Position numbers and translations under genes: made by a program
Source: Pseudidiomarina gelatinasegens
GTDB taxonomy: Bacteria > Pseudomonadota > Gammaproteobacteria > Enterobacterales > Alteromonadaceae
Direction of reading: 5' to 3'
Length of the DNA: 64,000 nucleotides
Assembly (NCBI RefSeq): GCF_004025325.1
Contig: NZ_RSFE01000006.1
Span: forward strand, 62,001 to 126,000
The notes under the pieces: generated by a model
What the model was told of the DNA's origin: nothing
What the model saw: only the letters and a program-made list of their open reading frames with translations
The model's database searches: none
Shown here: one piece after another, positions 8,192 to 17,360 of the stretch
Layout: each line of letters opens with the position of its first letter
Position numbering within the stretch: the stretch's first letter is position 1

Positions 8192-10332
8192 TGAAGCACT
8201 TAATCCGTACCCTATGTCTCCTGCTCTTGATGCCGCTAACGGTATCTGCCAACGAGCTCTTACGGGTTGAGCAGATTGCGTTAAATAAAGATCGCTTCAA
8301 CTTAGAAGCGCACTTTTCGAAACGTGTCGAGTCACCCGTTGTCCGTCGCAATAATGACGCCAATTTGCATGAGTTCTTGTTATTAGGCACCCGTGCCAAC
8401 ATGCCTGATGGCCGTTTAAACTTGAGCGAACACCCACTCCTAGATTACGTTGAAATTGAGCAACAACGTGAAGACTTGCTCGTTCGCGTACACACCAAGA
8501 AGCCATTGGAAAACCTGATGAGCCGCTTTGGTGAAGTTATGGTGATGGTGTTTGTTGCCAGTAAAGACGATACGACGCAGACAGCAGCCGCCAAGCCCGC
8601 TGCCAGTAAGCCTGCGGCGCCAAAACAAGAGCCAGCGAAACCTGCTCCGGCCAAAGCTGATACGGTTGCCGAAACCAAGCCCGAGCCAGCTCCGGAGAAA
8701 GCCAAAAGCGAGCCGACTAAACGTGCCGAAGTTCGCACGGACAGCCAGCAAGTTTCAGACAAAACAGCGGTAACAAACATTAATTTCTTCCGCTTACCTA
8801 ATGATGTCGGTCAATTAAGCATTGCCTTGAATAAAGACAACGTTGAACATGAAGCGCGTGTGAAAGGTAACGACCTAGAACTGATTCTGTATGATACGCA
8901 GTTGCCTGAAGATCTCCTCTATGTGCTTGATGTCAGCCAATTTGCGACACCGGTTGCATACGTTGAAACCTTCCGTGAAGGGCGCCACAGCCGGATTAAA
9001 ATTGCCGGTAAACGCAAGTTCAAGCATCAGCTTGAGCAAATTGATGGCTACCTGCGACTCAACCTTGCGGAAGCTCCGCAGGTTGATGCTGCCGAAGCTC
9101 AAGCGCAATCAAGCCAGAAGCCAATTTCGTTAAACTTCCAAGATGTTCCTGTGCGCCAGCTGCTGCAAATTTTGGCGGATGAAAACAACCTCAACCTAGT
9201 CGCCAGTGAGTCCGTAACCGGCAATATCACGTTACGCCTTGAGAATGTGCCATGGGAGCGCGCGCTTGAAACTATCTTGCGCGTTAAAGGCCTGGATAAG
9301 CGTTACGACGACAATATTTTGATTGTCGCGCCAGCCTCAGAACTGGCCCAGCGTGAAGCCGAGCAGCTAGAAAGCCAGCAGCGCATGCAAGACCTGACGC
9401 CACTGGAAAGCTCATACATTCAAATTAATTACGCCAAAGCTGACGAAATTGCGCAGATTCTGCGTACCGATAGTTCTGATTTACTGTCAACGCGCGGTGC
9501 TGTAACCGTTGATGAGCGTACCAACACGCTGTTAGTACGTGATACGCCGGAGCAAATTGCAACCGTCAAAGCGATGGTCGCCGTGCTTGATGTGCCAGTT
9601 AAGCAAGTTATTATTGAAGCGCGTATGGTTACTGTGCGTGACAATATTAGTGACGAGCTGGGTATTCTTTGGGGCATCAGCGAACCTGAGCTGGACACGT
9701 CCACACCGCCGCCATGGGGTACAGGAACCAACGTAACCGGTGACTTCAACGTGAACCTACCGATTGCCTCACCAGCTGCAACCATTGGTTTCCAAGTCGC
9801 AAAACTGGCCGATGGCCGCCTGCTTGACCTTGAGCTGTCTGCTTTGGAGCGCGAGAACAAAGGTGAAATTATTGCCAGCCCGCGCATCACCACAGCGAAT
9901 CAGAAAGAGGCCTACATCGAACAAGGTACAGAAATTCCATATGTGGAAAGTGCCTCGTCGGGTGCTACCTCAGTGCAGTTCAAAAAGGCTGTATTAGGCT
10001 TGAAAGTAACGCCACAAATCACCCCAGACAATCGCGTTATTTTGGACTTAGTCATCACCCAAAATACTCGTGGTGAAACGGTTAGCACACCAACCGGTCC
10101 GGCTGTTTCAATTGATACGCAAGAAATTGGCACGCAGGTATTGGTTGAAAATGGCGAAACCATCGTGCTTGGTGGTATTTACCAACAGCAAATTTTGAAT
10201 GATATTTCAAAAGTACCGTTGCTTGGCGACATTCCGTACGTTGGGGTATTGTTCCGCACCGATAGTCAGGTGAACGAAAAACGTGAATTGTTGATATTCG
10301 TGACACCAAGAATTGTAACGAATAATCCGTAA
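8191..10332 (+). CDS. pilQ: Type IV pilus secretin PilQ
   Basis: PilQ forms the outer-membrane gate through which the pilus passes. The 713-residue protein has a signal peptide (about 1-20). AMIN domains, which bind peptidoglycan, lie on both sides of an Ala/Pro/Lys-rich linker at about residues 128-178. STN and N1 domains follow from about 310 (ISLNFQDVPVRQLLQ). The C-terminal secretin domain includes VIIEARMV and the ENGETIVLGGIY segment. The linker's low complexity generates several meaningless open frames on both strands. It is the last gene of the operon. Confidence 0.94.
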   Translation: MKHLIRTLCLLLLMPLTVSANELLRVEQIALNKDRFNLEAHFSKRVESPVVRRNNDANLHEFLLLGTRANMPDGRLNLSEHPLLDYVEIEQQREDLLVRVHTKKPLENLMSRFGEVMVMVFVASKDDTTQTAAAKPAASKPAAPKQEPAKPAPAKADTVAETKPEPAPEKAKSEPTKRAEVRTDSQQVSDKTAVTNINFFRLPNDVGQLSIALNKDNVEHEARVKGNDLELILYDTQLPEDLLYVLDVSQFATPVAYVETFREGRHSRIKIAGKRKFKHQLEQIDGYLRLNLAEAPQVDAAEAQAQSSQKPISLNFQDVPVRQLLQILADENNLNLVASESVTGNITLRLENVPWERALETILRVKGLDKRYDDNILIVAPASELAQREAEQLESQQRMQDLTPLESSYIQINYAKADEIAQILRTDSSDLLSTRGAVTVDERTNTLLVRDTPEQIATVKAMVAVLDVPVKQVIIEARMVTVRDNISDELGILWGISEPELDTSTPPPWGTGTNVTGDFNVNLPIASPAATIGFQVAKLADGRLLDLELSALERENKGEIIASPRITTANQKEAYIEQGTEIPYVESASSGATSVQFKKAVLGLKVTPQITPDNRVILDLVITQNTRGETVSTPTGPAVSIDTQEIGTQVLVENGETIVLGGIYQQQILNDISKVPLLGDIPYVGVLFRTDSQVNEKRELLIFVTPRIVTNNP

Positions 10333-10344
10333 ACCTTGCTTATA

Positions 10345-10429
10345 TAGCTGTGACTTGCGATAATCGCGCATCTTTTTGGTTGGGTAAAGGAAGGTCTTGA
10401 GACACTCCGGATTCCGTGAGTCACAGCTA
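10345..10429. repeat. Inverted repeat in the pilQ-aroK spacer
   Basis: TAGCTGTGACT (10345-10355) and AGTCACAGCTA (10419-10429) are perfect 11-bp complements separated by 63 nt. There is no poly-U tail, so it is not a standard terminator. It could be a transcript-processing structure or a small-RNA-like stem. Confidence 0.5.
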
Positions 10430-10456
10430 GTTAAATAAGTGAAGTAACACATCAAT

Positions 10457-10975
10457 ATGGCTGAAAAACGTAACATTTTCTTAGTTGGCCCTATGGGGGC
10501 CGGCAAAAGCACAATAGGGCGGCAACTTGCCCGCCAACTCCACCTCGAATTTTTTGACTCTGACACGGAAATAGAACGCCGTACCGGTGCAGATATCGCC
10601 TGGGTTTTTGAGTTAGAAGGCGAAGAAGGTTTCCGCGCACGCGAAGAAAAAGTTATTGAAGAGCTGACCGAAAACACCGGTATCGTGCTCGCAACAGGTG
10701 GTGGCTCTATCTTAAGCAAAGAAAGCCGCAACCGATTATCGGCACGTGGTGTTGTAGTTTATCTGCAAACCACTATCGATAAGCAACTTGCTCGCACCCA
10801 GCGCGACAAACGTCGGCCTTTAATCGCTGAAGCTGAGAACCCGCGTGAAGTGCTTGAAGAGCTGGCTGACGAGCGCAATGCACTGTACGAAGAAATTGCA
10901 GACATTATTGTTCGTACAGATGAACAAAGCACGAAAGTTGTCATTGACCAAATTATCGAGAAAGTGGGTATATAA
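10457..10975 (+). CDS. aroK: Shikimate kinase
   Basis: AroK phosphorylates shikimate at the 3-OH, the fifth step of the chorismate pathway. The 172-residue product has Walker [10 protein letters not shown] (residues 11-19), the shikimate-binding [14 protein letters not shown] segment, ATGGGSIL (about 79) and the RxxRRPLI lid (KRRPLIAE). Its length is typical. It lies in the classical pilQ-aroK-aroB order, 124 bp after pilQ and 31 bp before aroB, which suggests cotranscription with aroB. Confidence 0.95.
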   Translation: MAEKRNIFLVGPMGAGKSTIGRQLARQLHLEFFDSDTEIERRTGADIAWVFELEGEEGFRAREEKVIEELTENTGIVLATGGGSILSKESRNRLSARGVVVYLQTTIDKQLARTQRDKRRPLIAEAENPREVLEELADERNALYEEIADIIVRTDEQSTKVVIDQIIEKVGI

Positions 10976-11006
10976 ACATCACGTTTATTGTAAACCGGAG
11001 GCGCTC

Positions 11007-12107
11007 ATGCAGGAAACCACACAGCAGATCATCGTGGGTTTGGATGAGCGCAGCTATCCGATTGATATCGGCGCCGGTTTATTAGCGCGCACGCCGCTTT
11101 TTGACAACCTACCGAAACAACTACTCATTGTAACCAACACCGTTGTGGGGCCTTTGTACGAAGCTCAGGTTCGCGCACAACTCTTTGCACACGACGTTGT
11201 AACACACACCATTGACGATGGCGAAGGCGCCAAAAGCCTCGATAATTTCGGGGCGATTATCGATACGCTTATTGCCCACAATTTTAATCGCGACTGTGCG
11301 ATTATCGCTTTAGGCGGTGGTGTAGTTGGCGATTTAGCCGGATTCGTTGCGGCTACTTATCAGCGCGGTGTAAATTTTTACCAAATACCCACCACCTTAC
11401 TCGCACAAGTTGACTCATCGGTAGGCGGAAAAACAGCCATCAACCATCCCGGCGGTAAGAACCTTGTTGGTGCCTTTTATCAACCGCAAGGCGTACTTAT
11501 CGATACCCAGTGCTTGAGTACCCTTAACGATCGCGATTATGCCTGTGGCCTTGCTGAAGTGGTCAAATACGGCATCATTGCCGACGCTGACTTCTTTGCC
11601 TGGCTAGAAGCCCACCAGCATAACTTGAATCAGCGTGACTCTGCGGCATTAACCTACGCCATTCGGCGCAGCTGCGAAATCAAAGCTGAAGTTGTTGCGG
11701 CCGACGAGCGCGAACAATCGGTGCGGGCCTTATTAAACTTAGGGCATACCTTTGGCCATGCAATTGAAGCGGCCCACTACGAATCGTGGAAACACGGTGA
11801 AGCCGTTGCCGCAGGTACCATGATAGCTGCAACCTTAATGCACCAGCTGGGTGAGCTTACCGCCACAGAATTAACCCGTATTGAAACGCTGCTTAATGGA
11901 CTCAAGCTGCCCGTACGGGCGCCGAAAATGCCACTGGAACGGTGGCAGACGTTTATGCAACGTGATAAAAAAGTAAAAGGTGGCACACTGCGTTTTGTGC
12001 TGCCTACCGCCATTGGCGCAGCTTGTTTGCGGCCCATTTCCGATTGGCAAGCCATTGGCGCAGCCATTGCTGCAATGAGTCATGCTGACGCACGTAGCCC
12101 CTTGTAA
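11007..12107 (+). CDS. aroB: 3-Dehydroquinate synthase
   Basis: AroB converts DAHP to 3-dehydroquinate using NAD+ and a divalent metal, the second step of the chorismate pathway. I start it at ATG 11007, preceded by CGGAGG, because the longer frame back to 10845 overlaps aroK. The 366-residue product shows the NAD-binding ALGGGVVGDLAGFVAA, the substrate segment PTTLLAQVDSSVGGKT, and metal ligands in NLGHTFGHAIE and WKHGEAVA. It is intact. It is followed 14 bp later by dam, whereas many relatives place damX between the two. Confidence 0.95.
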   Translation: MQETTQQIIVGLDERSYPIDIGAGLLARTPLFDNLPKQLLIVTNTVVGPLYEAQVRAQLFAHDVVTHTIDDGEGAKSLDNFGAIIDTLIAHNFNRDCAIIALGGGVVGDLAGFVAATYQRGVNFYQIPTTLLAQVDSSVGGKTAINHPGGKNLVGAFYQPQGVLIDTQCLSTLNDRDYACGLAEVVKYGIIADADFFAWLEAHQHNLNQRDSAALTYAIRRSCEIKAEVVAADEREQSVRALLNLGHTFGHAIEAAHYESWKHGEAVAAGTMIAATLMHQLGELTATELTRIETLLNGLKLPVRAPKMPLERWQTFMQRDKKVKGGTLRFVLPTAIGAACLRPISDWQAIGAAIAAMSHADARSPL

Positions 12108-12121
12108 AATGAGCACGCATC

Positions 12122-12991
12122 ATGAGTAAGCAACGCGCCTTCCTAAAATGGGCTGGCGGTAAATACAACCTCATCGAACCGATTACCGCTGTGTTGCCTG
12201 AAGGCAACAAGCTGATTGAGCCTTTTGTCGGTGCGGGCTCGGTATTCTTAAATACCAATTACCCCAGTTACTTACTGAATGATGTAAACCCGGATTTAAT
12301 CACTCTATTCAAAACCGTGAAGCGCCGGCCCATGCGCTTTATCGAAGACGCACGCAAACTGTTCTCTACGGCCAATAATACGCCCGAGGCCTATTACGCG
12401 TTGCGTAAGCAGTTTAACGCCACTACCGATGGCTATGAACGCTCGTTATTGTTCCTGTATTTAAACCGCCATGGTTACAATGGGCTCTGCCGCTATAATT
12501 TATCAGGCCAATTCAACGTGCCGTTCGGACAATACCTACGCCCCTATTTTCCACGCGCTGAAATCGAGTTCTTTGCCGAGAAAGCGCAACGCGCAACCTT
12601 TACCTGCATGAGTTTTGAAAAAGTATTTCGACGGGCTCGCAAAGGCGACGTGGTGTATTGCGATCCGCCCTATGCGCCACTGAGCTTGACGGCTAATTTC
12701 ACCAGCTATTCCAGCGGCGGCTTTAGCATTGCTCATCAAACCGAGTTGGCGCGCCGCGCTGAACAGACAGCGCGTAAGCGCGGCATACCGGTACTAATCA
12801 GTAATCACGACACTGACTTTACCCGTTTACTGTACAAGAAGGCGCAGTTGGAAACCTTGCAGGTATCGCGATTTATTAGCCCAAAAGGCGAAAGCCGTGG
12901 CAAAGTTGCCGAACTGCTGGCTTTGTACCAATATGACAACCGCGCCAATGTGGTCGTGCTTAATCCCCAACTTCGGAAGCGTGCACAATGA
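12122..12991 (+). CDS. dam: DNA adenine methyltransferase (Dam, GATC)
   Basis: Dam methylates adenine in GATC and thereby marks strands for mismatch repair and replication control. The 289-residue protein starts with the family signature RAFLKWAGGKYNLIEPI. It carries the AdoMet motif EPFVGAGSVF and the catalytic DPPY in VYCDPPYAPLS (about 180). No restriction endonuclease is adjacent, and its aroB neighbourhood matches the housekeeping Dam locus, so a restriction-modification role is unlikely. The stop overlaps the next start (ATGA). No damX-like SPOR gene lies between aroB and dam. Confidence 0.93.
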   Translation: MSKQRAFLKWAGGKYNLIEPITAVLPEGNKLIEPFVGAGSVFLNTNYPSYLLNDVNPDLITLFKTVKRRPMRFIEDARKLFSTANNTPEAYYALRKQFNATTDGYERSLLFLYLNRHGYNGLCRYNLSGQFNVPFGQYLRPYFPRAEIEFFAEKAQRATFTCMSFEKVFRRARKGDVVYCDPPYAPLSLTANFTSYSSGGFSIAHQTELARRAEQTARKRGIPVLISNHDTDFTRLLYKKAQLETLQVSRFISPKGESRGKVAELLALYQYDNRANVVVLNPQLRKRAQ

Positions 12992-13434
12992 ACTGGCAAC
13001 TAAAAACCTTTGCTGCGTTGAACACCAATGAACTGTATACGCTACTGCAGCGCCGTGAACAGGTGTTTGTGGTGGAGCAAGCTTGCCCGTATCTTGATGC
13101 GGACGGTGCCGATACCCAAGCCCTGCATCTTTGGGCCGATAGTGACCACGAGGCTGTGATTGCCTACGCACGGATATTTCTTGGCCAGGGTGGTGATGCA
13201 TACAGCCGTATAGGCCGTGTGTTAACAGTTCAATCGGTACGGCGCACGGGCATTGGCCGTGAGTTAATGCAGCGCGCAATTGATATCTGCCGCGAGTACA
13301 CGCCGGAGCTGCCAATTCGTCTCGGCGCGCAAGTCTATTTGCGCGCGTTTTATGAAAGCTTTGGTTTTGTTGCAATCAGTGCCGAATACCTAGAGGACGA
13401 CATCCCCCATATTGATATGGAATTGCGCCCGTGA
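12988..13434 (+). CDS. elaA: GNAT-family N-acetyltransferase, ElaA type
   Basis: This is a small acetyl-CoA-dependent acyltransferase whose physiological substrate is not known. The 148 residues match the ElaA pattern: ELYTLLQRREQVFVVEQACPY near the start, ARIF, then the acetyl-CoA-binding RIGRVLTVQSVRRTGIGREL (V/RxxGxG type) and GAQVYLRAFYESFGF. The start overlaps the dam stop and its own stop overlaps the rsmJ GTG start, so dam-elaA-rsmJ appear translationally coupled. Confidence 0.85.
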   Translation: MNWQLKTFAALNTNELYTLLQRREQVFVVEQACPYLDADGADTQALHLWADSDHEAVIAYARIFLGQGGDAYSRIGRVLTVQSVRRTGIGRELMQRAIDICREYTPELPIRLGAQVYLRAFYESFGFVAISAEYLEDDIPHIDMELRP

Positions 13435-14216
13435 GCGAAGCACTTGCCGATAGCTTGCTATACGGCTTGGTGGTGTTGGACGAGTCAACAACCAATGCCC
13501 AACGCGAGGCCGTTCTTCGCCAAGGCATTCCCTTGTGTGAAGTCGCGCAATGTACCCATAGGTTTCACCTTGAGCTAAGCGCTGCTGGTTTGCAGTTGCG
13601 TTGGCTTGAACACCCCAAAATGCTGCCGCTGCAGATTGATTTTCAAACCGGTAAACATGCCTTTCGAGCCGCACAGGCGCGTATAAAAGACGAAGCCATT
13701 GCCCGCGCTTGTGGTTTGCAGAAAATAAAGCAACCACACATTCTTGATGGTACCGCGGGACTTGGCCGCGACGCCCTTGTGCTGGCGCAGCTTGGCGCCC
13801 GTGTTGGTCTTAATGAGCGTCACCCCGTTGTAGCTTTGTTGCTGCAAGATGGACTGCGTCGTTTACATCAAAGCGCCCAAGAATGGCAACAGCGGCTATA
13901 CTTTGCGGGTACAGATTGCTTTTCAGCAGTCTCCGCAGATGTTTATGACGTGATTTATTTGGACCCAATGTATCCAAAGGGTGATCGCAAAGCCAAAGCG
14001 GCCGTAAAAAAAGACATGCAAATGTTTCAACAACTTGTAGGTAGCGACACTGACGCTGATGCGTTGTTAGCCGCAGCAATGCGCATGGCAATTCATCGCG
14101 TTGTTGTCAAACGCCCACAACACGCCGATTTTTTGGCCGGGGTGAAACCCGATGCCCAAGTGATCAGTAAAAAACATCGATTCGACATTTATTTTCCGGA
14201 GCAACATAATGATTAA
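13431..14216 (+). CDS. rsmJ: 16S rRNA (guanine1516-N2)-methyltransferase
   Basis: RsmJ methylates G1516 of 16S rRNA. It uses a GTG start that overlaps the elaA stop. The 261-residue product carries the AdoMet motif ILDGTAGLGRDALVLAQLGA, the acidic loop NERHPVVALLLQDGL, and the family signature YLDPMYPKGDRKAKAAVKKDMQ near residue 180. It ends 8 nt inside the following peroxiredoxin gene. Length and motifs fit the family well. Confidence 0.92.
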   Translation: MSEALADSLLYGLVVLDESTTNAQREAVLRQGIPLCEVAQCTHRFHLELSAAGLQLRWLEHPKMLPLQIDFQTGKHAFRAAQARIKDEAIARACGLQKIKQPHILDGTAGLGRDALVLAQLGARVGLNERHPVVALLLQDGLRRLHQSAQEWQQRLYFAGTDCFSAVSADVYDVIYLDPMYPKGDRKAKAAVKKDMQMFQQLVGSDTDADALLAAAMRMAIHRVVVKRPQHADFLAGVKPDAQVISKKHRFDIYFPEQHND

Positions 14217-14694
14217 AACTAATGACCGTATTCCCGCTGGCACACTCACTGCACTTGGTGAAGTGGGTATGCAGCAATTCAACCCAGCTGAACTTTTTGA
14301 CAAGGGCACGCACATTTTGTTTGCTGTACCTGGTGCCTTTACCCCAACTTGTTCAGAAAAACACTTACCTGGTTTCGTTGAACACGCAGCCGAACTGAAA
14401 AAACACGGCGTACAAACCATTGCCTGTGTTGCCGTAAATGACGCTTTTGTGATGAAAGCTTGGGGCAAAGCGCTGAATGTTGGCGATAGCGTGATGTTAT
14501 TGTCTGACGGCGATGCTTCGTACCATCGTGAACTCGGTTTGATTAAAGAAACTGGTAGCTTTGGTGGCACCCGTGCTGAGCGTTACGCTATGGTGATTAC
14601 CGATGGCGTTATCACGCATCTGTTTGTGGAAGATGAAAAATCCTACGGCGTTAGCAGCGCTGAACATGTGTTAGAAGCATTGAAAAAAGGCTAA
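14209..14694 (+). CDS. Peroxiredoxin, Prx5-like
   Basis: It reduces hydrogen peroxide and organic hydroperoxides in the cytoplasm using a peroxidatic cysteine. The motif VPGAFTPTCSEKHLPGF places that residue at Cys48, and Arg in the TRAER segment completes the active site. The 161-residue length and the GDSVMLLSDG region match the Prx5/AhpE-like class found in bacteria. The electron donor cannot be read from sequence. A CGGAG ribosome site lies inside the end of rsmJ. Confidence 0.9.
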   Translation: MIKTNDRIPAGTLTALGEVGMQQFNPAELFDKGTHILFAVPGAFTPTCSEKHLPGFVEHAAELKKHGVQTIACVAVNDAFVMKAWGKALNVGDSVMLLSDGDASYHRELGLIKETGSFGGTRAERYAMVITDGVITHLFVEDEKSYGVSSAEHVLEALKKG

Positions 14695-14702
14695 GCACAT
14701 TC

Positions 14703-15893
14703 ATGGCTGACTCAAGCACACTGGACGTGATTGTGATTGGGGCCGGCGCTGCCGGCCTCCATTGTGCAGCCACAGCCGCCAAGCGAGGCAAGCGCGTACT
14801 GGTGTTAGATCACGCCAAACAGGCCGGTAAGAAAATACTTATCTCCGGCGGTGGCCGCTGTAACTTCACCAACATGTACGCCAGTGCTGAAAACTTCTTG
14901 TCTGAAAACCCCCACTTTTGTAAGTCTGCACTAAGCCGTTATACCCAATGGGACTTTATTGGGTTGGTAAATGACTATGGCATTGCTTACCACGAAAAAA
15001 CGCTTGGCCAACTTTTCTGTGACCACAGCGCCAAAGATATTGTGGCGATGCTCATGGCGGAATGCAGTAAATATGGCGCCAAAGTTCAGTTGCGTACTGA
15101 AGTGCAGCGCGTGGAGGCAACCGCTGATGGTTATGTGGTGCATACCTCTAGCGGTATGTTGCAAGCCAGCAAACTGGTTGTCGCCTGCGGTGGGTTGTCC
15201 ATGCCCAAACTCGGCGCCACGCCGCTGGGCTACCAAATCGCTGAACAGTTTGGCCATCGCATTGTGCCAGTGCGTGCGGGTCTTGTGCCTTTTACCCTGC
15301 ATGAAGCCGATAAAGAACGTTATGCTGAGCTGTCTGGCCTAGCCGTTGATGTGGTGGCTGAAAACGAGCGCGCCAGCTTTAAAGAAGCCTTATTGTTCAC
15401 GCATCGCGGCGTATCCGGCCCTTCCATGCTACAAATTTCATCGTATTGGTTTCCCGGTGAAACGGTTTCCGTGAACCTGCTACCCGATGAAGACTGCTTT
15501 GCACGCTTAAATGAACTGCGCCAAAGTAGACCGCGCATGAGCCTGCGCAGCGTGATTCAAGAATGGTTCCCAAAACGCCTTGCGTTAACACTATGCGACC
15601 AATACCAGTGGCCTGATAAGAACCTAGCCGACTGCACCAACAGCCTGTTGCAGCGCGTTGCCGACACGCTGCATGCATGGCAGCTTAAGCCGAATGGCAC
15701 CGAGGGCTATCGCACCGCTGAAGTTACTCTTGGCGGTGTAGACACCAATCAGGTGAGTTCAAAAACCATGGAAAGCCGATTGCAGCCTGGCTTGTTTTTT
15801 ATCGGTGAAGTCATTGACGTGACTGGCTGGTTGGGCGGCTACAATTTCCAATGGGCCTGGAGCAGCGGCTGGGTTTGCGGCGAAAGCGTTTAG
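14703..15893 (+). CDS. NAD(P)/FAD-dependent oxidoreductase, YhiN/HI0933 family
   Basis: This is a flavoprotein of unassigned physiological role. The N-terminus has the dinucleotide motif VIGAGAAGLHCA (about residues 11-22) and the family hallmark ISGGGRCNFTN (about 49). The C-terminus has GLFFIGEVIDVTGWLGGYNFQWAWSSG, typical of the HI0933-like family. The length of 396 residues is normal. It follows the peroxiredoxin by 8 nt in the same direction and converges with the SGNH hydrolase gene. A redox link to the peroxiredoxin is possible but is only suggested by adjacency. Confidence 0.85.
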   Translation: MADSSTLDVIVIGAGAAGLHCAATAAKRGKRVLVLDHAKQAGKKILISGGGRCNFTNMYASAENFLSENPHFCKSALSRYTQWDFIGLVNDYGIAYHEKTLGQLFCDHSAKDIVAMLMAECSKYGAKVQLRTEVQRVEATADGYVVHTSSGMLQASKLVVACGGLSMPKLGATPLGYQIAEQFGHRIVPVRAGLVPFTLHEADKERYAELSGLAVDVVAENERASFKEALLFTHRGVSGPSMLQISSYWFPGETVSVNLLPDEDCFARLNELRQSRPRMSLRSVIQEWFPKRLALTLCDQYQWPDKNLADCTNSLLQRVADTLHAWQLKPNGTEGYRTAEVTLGGVDTNQVSSKTMESRLQPGLFFIGEVIDVTGWLGGYNFQWAWSSGWVCGESV

Positions 15894-15904
15894 TTGCCAC
15901 CTAA

Positions 15905-16603
15905 TCAATCGTTCTGCAACAGATCGCTGACGCCATTAGCCCACAACCGAGCGGCTTGGGCTGATGGATGAAAACCATCGGCGGCCATATACTCGGCTGC
16001 AAATGGTAAATCGAGCGCTAAATAATCACAATCGTGGCGCTGACAGTGGTGCTTCAACTCAGTATCAAGCTCCCGCGCTTGGCGCCCAATAAACCACCGC
16101 AACGGCTGCGGCAGGGCCGGAAATTTGTGCATGGGTGGCAGCGCGGTAAAGACAATGCGTTGCGCTTGAAACTCCATTCGCAATAATTGTGTTAGCGCGC
16201 TTAGGTCATTCTGCCATTTCGCCAGCGCCGTGCGGCGGGTAACATCATTCACCCCCGCCGATACCAACACAACATCAAACTTAACTCCACCGGCGTGTTG
16301 CTCCGCTAACTGGCATACACCTTCGCAGGTTAGGCTTGATTGCGCCCATAATTCCCATGAAACGCGATACGTTTCGGCTAAGCGCTGTACCAGTTGACCC
16401 GTTACAGCTTCCGCTTGCGTTGCGCACCCAACACCAGCGGCAGCCGAATCCCCCAGCACTAAAAGCCGCAATGATTTACCTGCCCCCATAACGCCCGCGC
16501 GCTTACCGCTGGCCTCGGGCAGTCGCACCGTTGTGCGCCGCACGCGCTTGCCCTGCCAGAGCAGTATTGGCGCAAGTACTAGCATGAGCAGCTTTTTCAT
16601 CAT
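15905..16603 (-). CDS. SGNH/GDSL-family hydrolase
   Basis: It is probably an esterase or acyl hydrolase. Block I LVLGDSAAAGVG supplies the nucleophilic Ser, block III reads VSAGVNDVTR, and block V DGFHPS carries the catalytic Asp and His. A short hydrophobic N-terminus (about 1-17) suggests membrane attachment or export. The 232-residue gene begins 5 nt after scsC, with AGAGGAG just upstream. The second Met, at 16600, is equally possible as the start. Its place as last gene of a thiol-redox operon is unusual, and the substrate is unknown. Confidence 0.8.
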   Translation of the reverse strand: MMKKLLMLVLAPILLWQGKRVRRTTVRLPEASGKRAGVMGAGKSLRLLVLGDSAAAGVGCATQAEAVTGQLVQRLAETYRVSWELWAQSSLTCEGVCQLAEQHAGGVKFDVVLVSAGVNDVTRRTALAKWQNDLSALTQLLRMEFQAQRIVFTALPPMHKFPALPQPLRWFIGRQARELDTELKHHCQRHDCDYLALDLPFAAEYMAADGFHPSAQAARLWANGVSDLLQND

Positions 16604-16608
16604 CTCCT

Positions 16609-17349
16609 CTATTGAGCTTTCTGTTTTACCAAGCTTTCTGCCACAACAGCTTTTAACTCATCGTATTCCACGTAGCCCGGAATTGTGCGGCCGCCAACCA
16701 TAATTGCTGGCGTTCCGCGCAATTGAAAGTCAGTAAATACGCGGTAATTACGCTCAATAATAGTCGGCGTAGCATTGGCGCTATTCAACTGTGAACGGGT
16801 ACCCGTTTTACGGGCAATTTGTTCCAGTGACGTGCCAGTATGCAAACCATTCTTCGCATACAGCAATTCATGCACATCGGCGAACTGAGCAGGCTGGTTT
16901 TGCCATACATTTAAGGCGAAATTGGCTGGGTTTAGCTTGCCGCCTTGCACATTTTGCTGACGCAATGGCACCAGCACATTAACCACTTTTACCTGTGGAA
17001 ATTCTGCAATTAACTTCTGCAAATGTGGTTCTAAGCGTTTGCAAAACGGGCAATCGTAATCGGTGAACACTATAATACTCAACTCTGCGTTTTCGGCACC
17101 GAACCATGGGTGCGCATCGTCGTTATCGAATAACCACTTGCCATGCTCGCGCTGTGCGTTAAGCGTCGATTTTTTGCTGGCAATGTACTGCTCAAGGCTT
17201 GCCAAGACACTTGGGATTACTTCCGGATTTTCAGCCAGAAGTTCGCTGATTTGTTTCAGTTGTTGCGCTTGCTGATCGCCTTGTTGGGCGTTTGCTTGAA
17301 CGCTGAATACCATCATAACGGTGAATACTGTGCTTAAAAGGTACTTCAT
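16609..17349 (-). CDS. scsC: Periplasmic DsbA-family thiol oxidoreductase, ScsC-like
   Basis: This is a secreted thioredoxin-fold protein with the active site CPFC in FTDYDCPFCKRLEP and a cis-Pro loop in LRGTPAIMVGG. It has a signal peptide ending near ANA (about residue 21) and a charged helical N-terminal region, as in DsbC/ScsC-type proteins. The ATG at 17349 is chosen because a GGAGAAG ribosome site precedes it. A longer in-frame start at 17397 would run into scsD. It lies 11 nt after scsD. Inference: disulfide isomerase or copper-protective thiol protein kept reduced by ScsB. Confidence 0.8.
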   Translation of the reverse strand: MKYLLSTVFTVMMVFSVQANAQQGDQQAQQLKQISELLAENPEVIPSVLASLEQYIASKKSTLNAQREHGKWLFDNDDAHPWFGAENAELSIIVFTDYDCPFCKRLEPHLQKLIAEFPQVKVVNVLVPLRQQNVQGGKLNPANFALNVWQNQPAQFADVHELLYAKNGLHTGTSLEQIARKTGTRSQLNSANATPTIIERNYRVFTDFQLRGTPAIMVGGRTIPGYVEYDELKAVVAESLVKQKAQ

Positions 17350-17360
17350 AACTTCTCCAA

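Noticed and set aside
8445-8780. Long open frames opposite the middle of pilQ
   Set aside because: They arise from the Ala/Pro/Lys-rich linker of PilQ; composition is low-complexity and the sense frame is a clear gene.
12827-13375. 182-codon minus-strand frame across dam and elaA
   Set aside because: It is antisense to two well-supported genes and has no recognisable domain.
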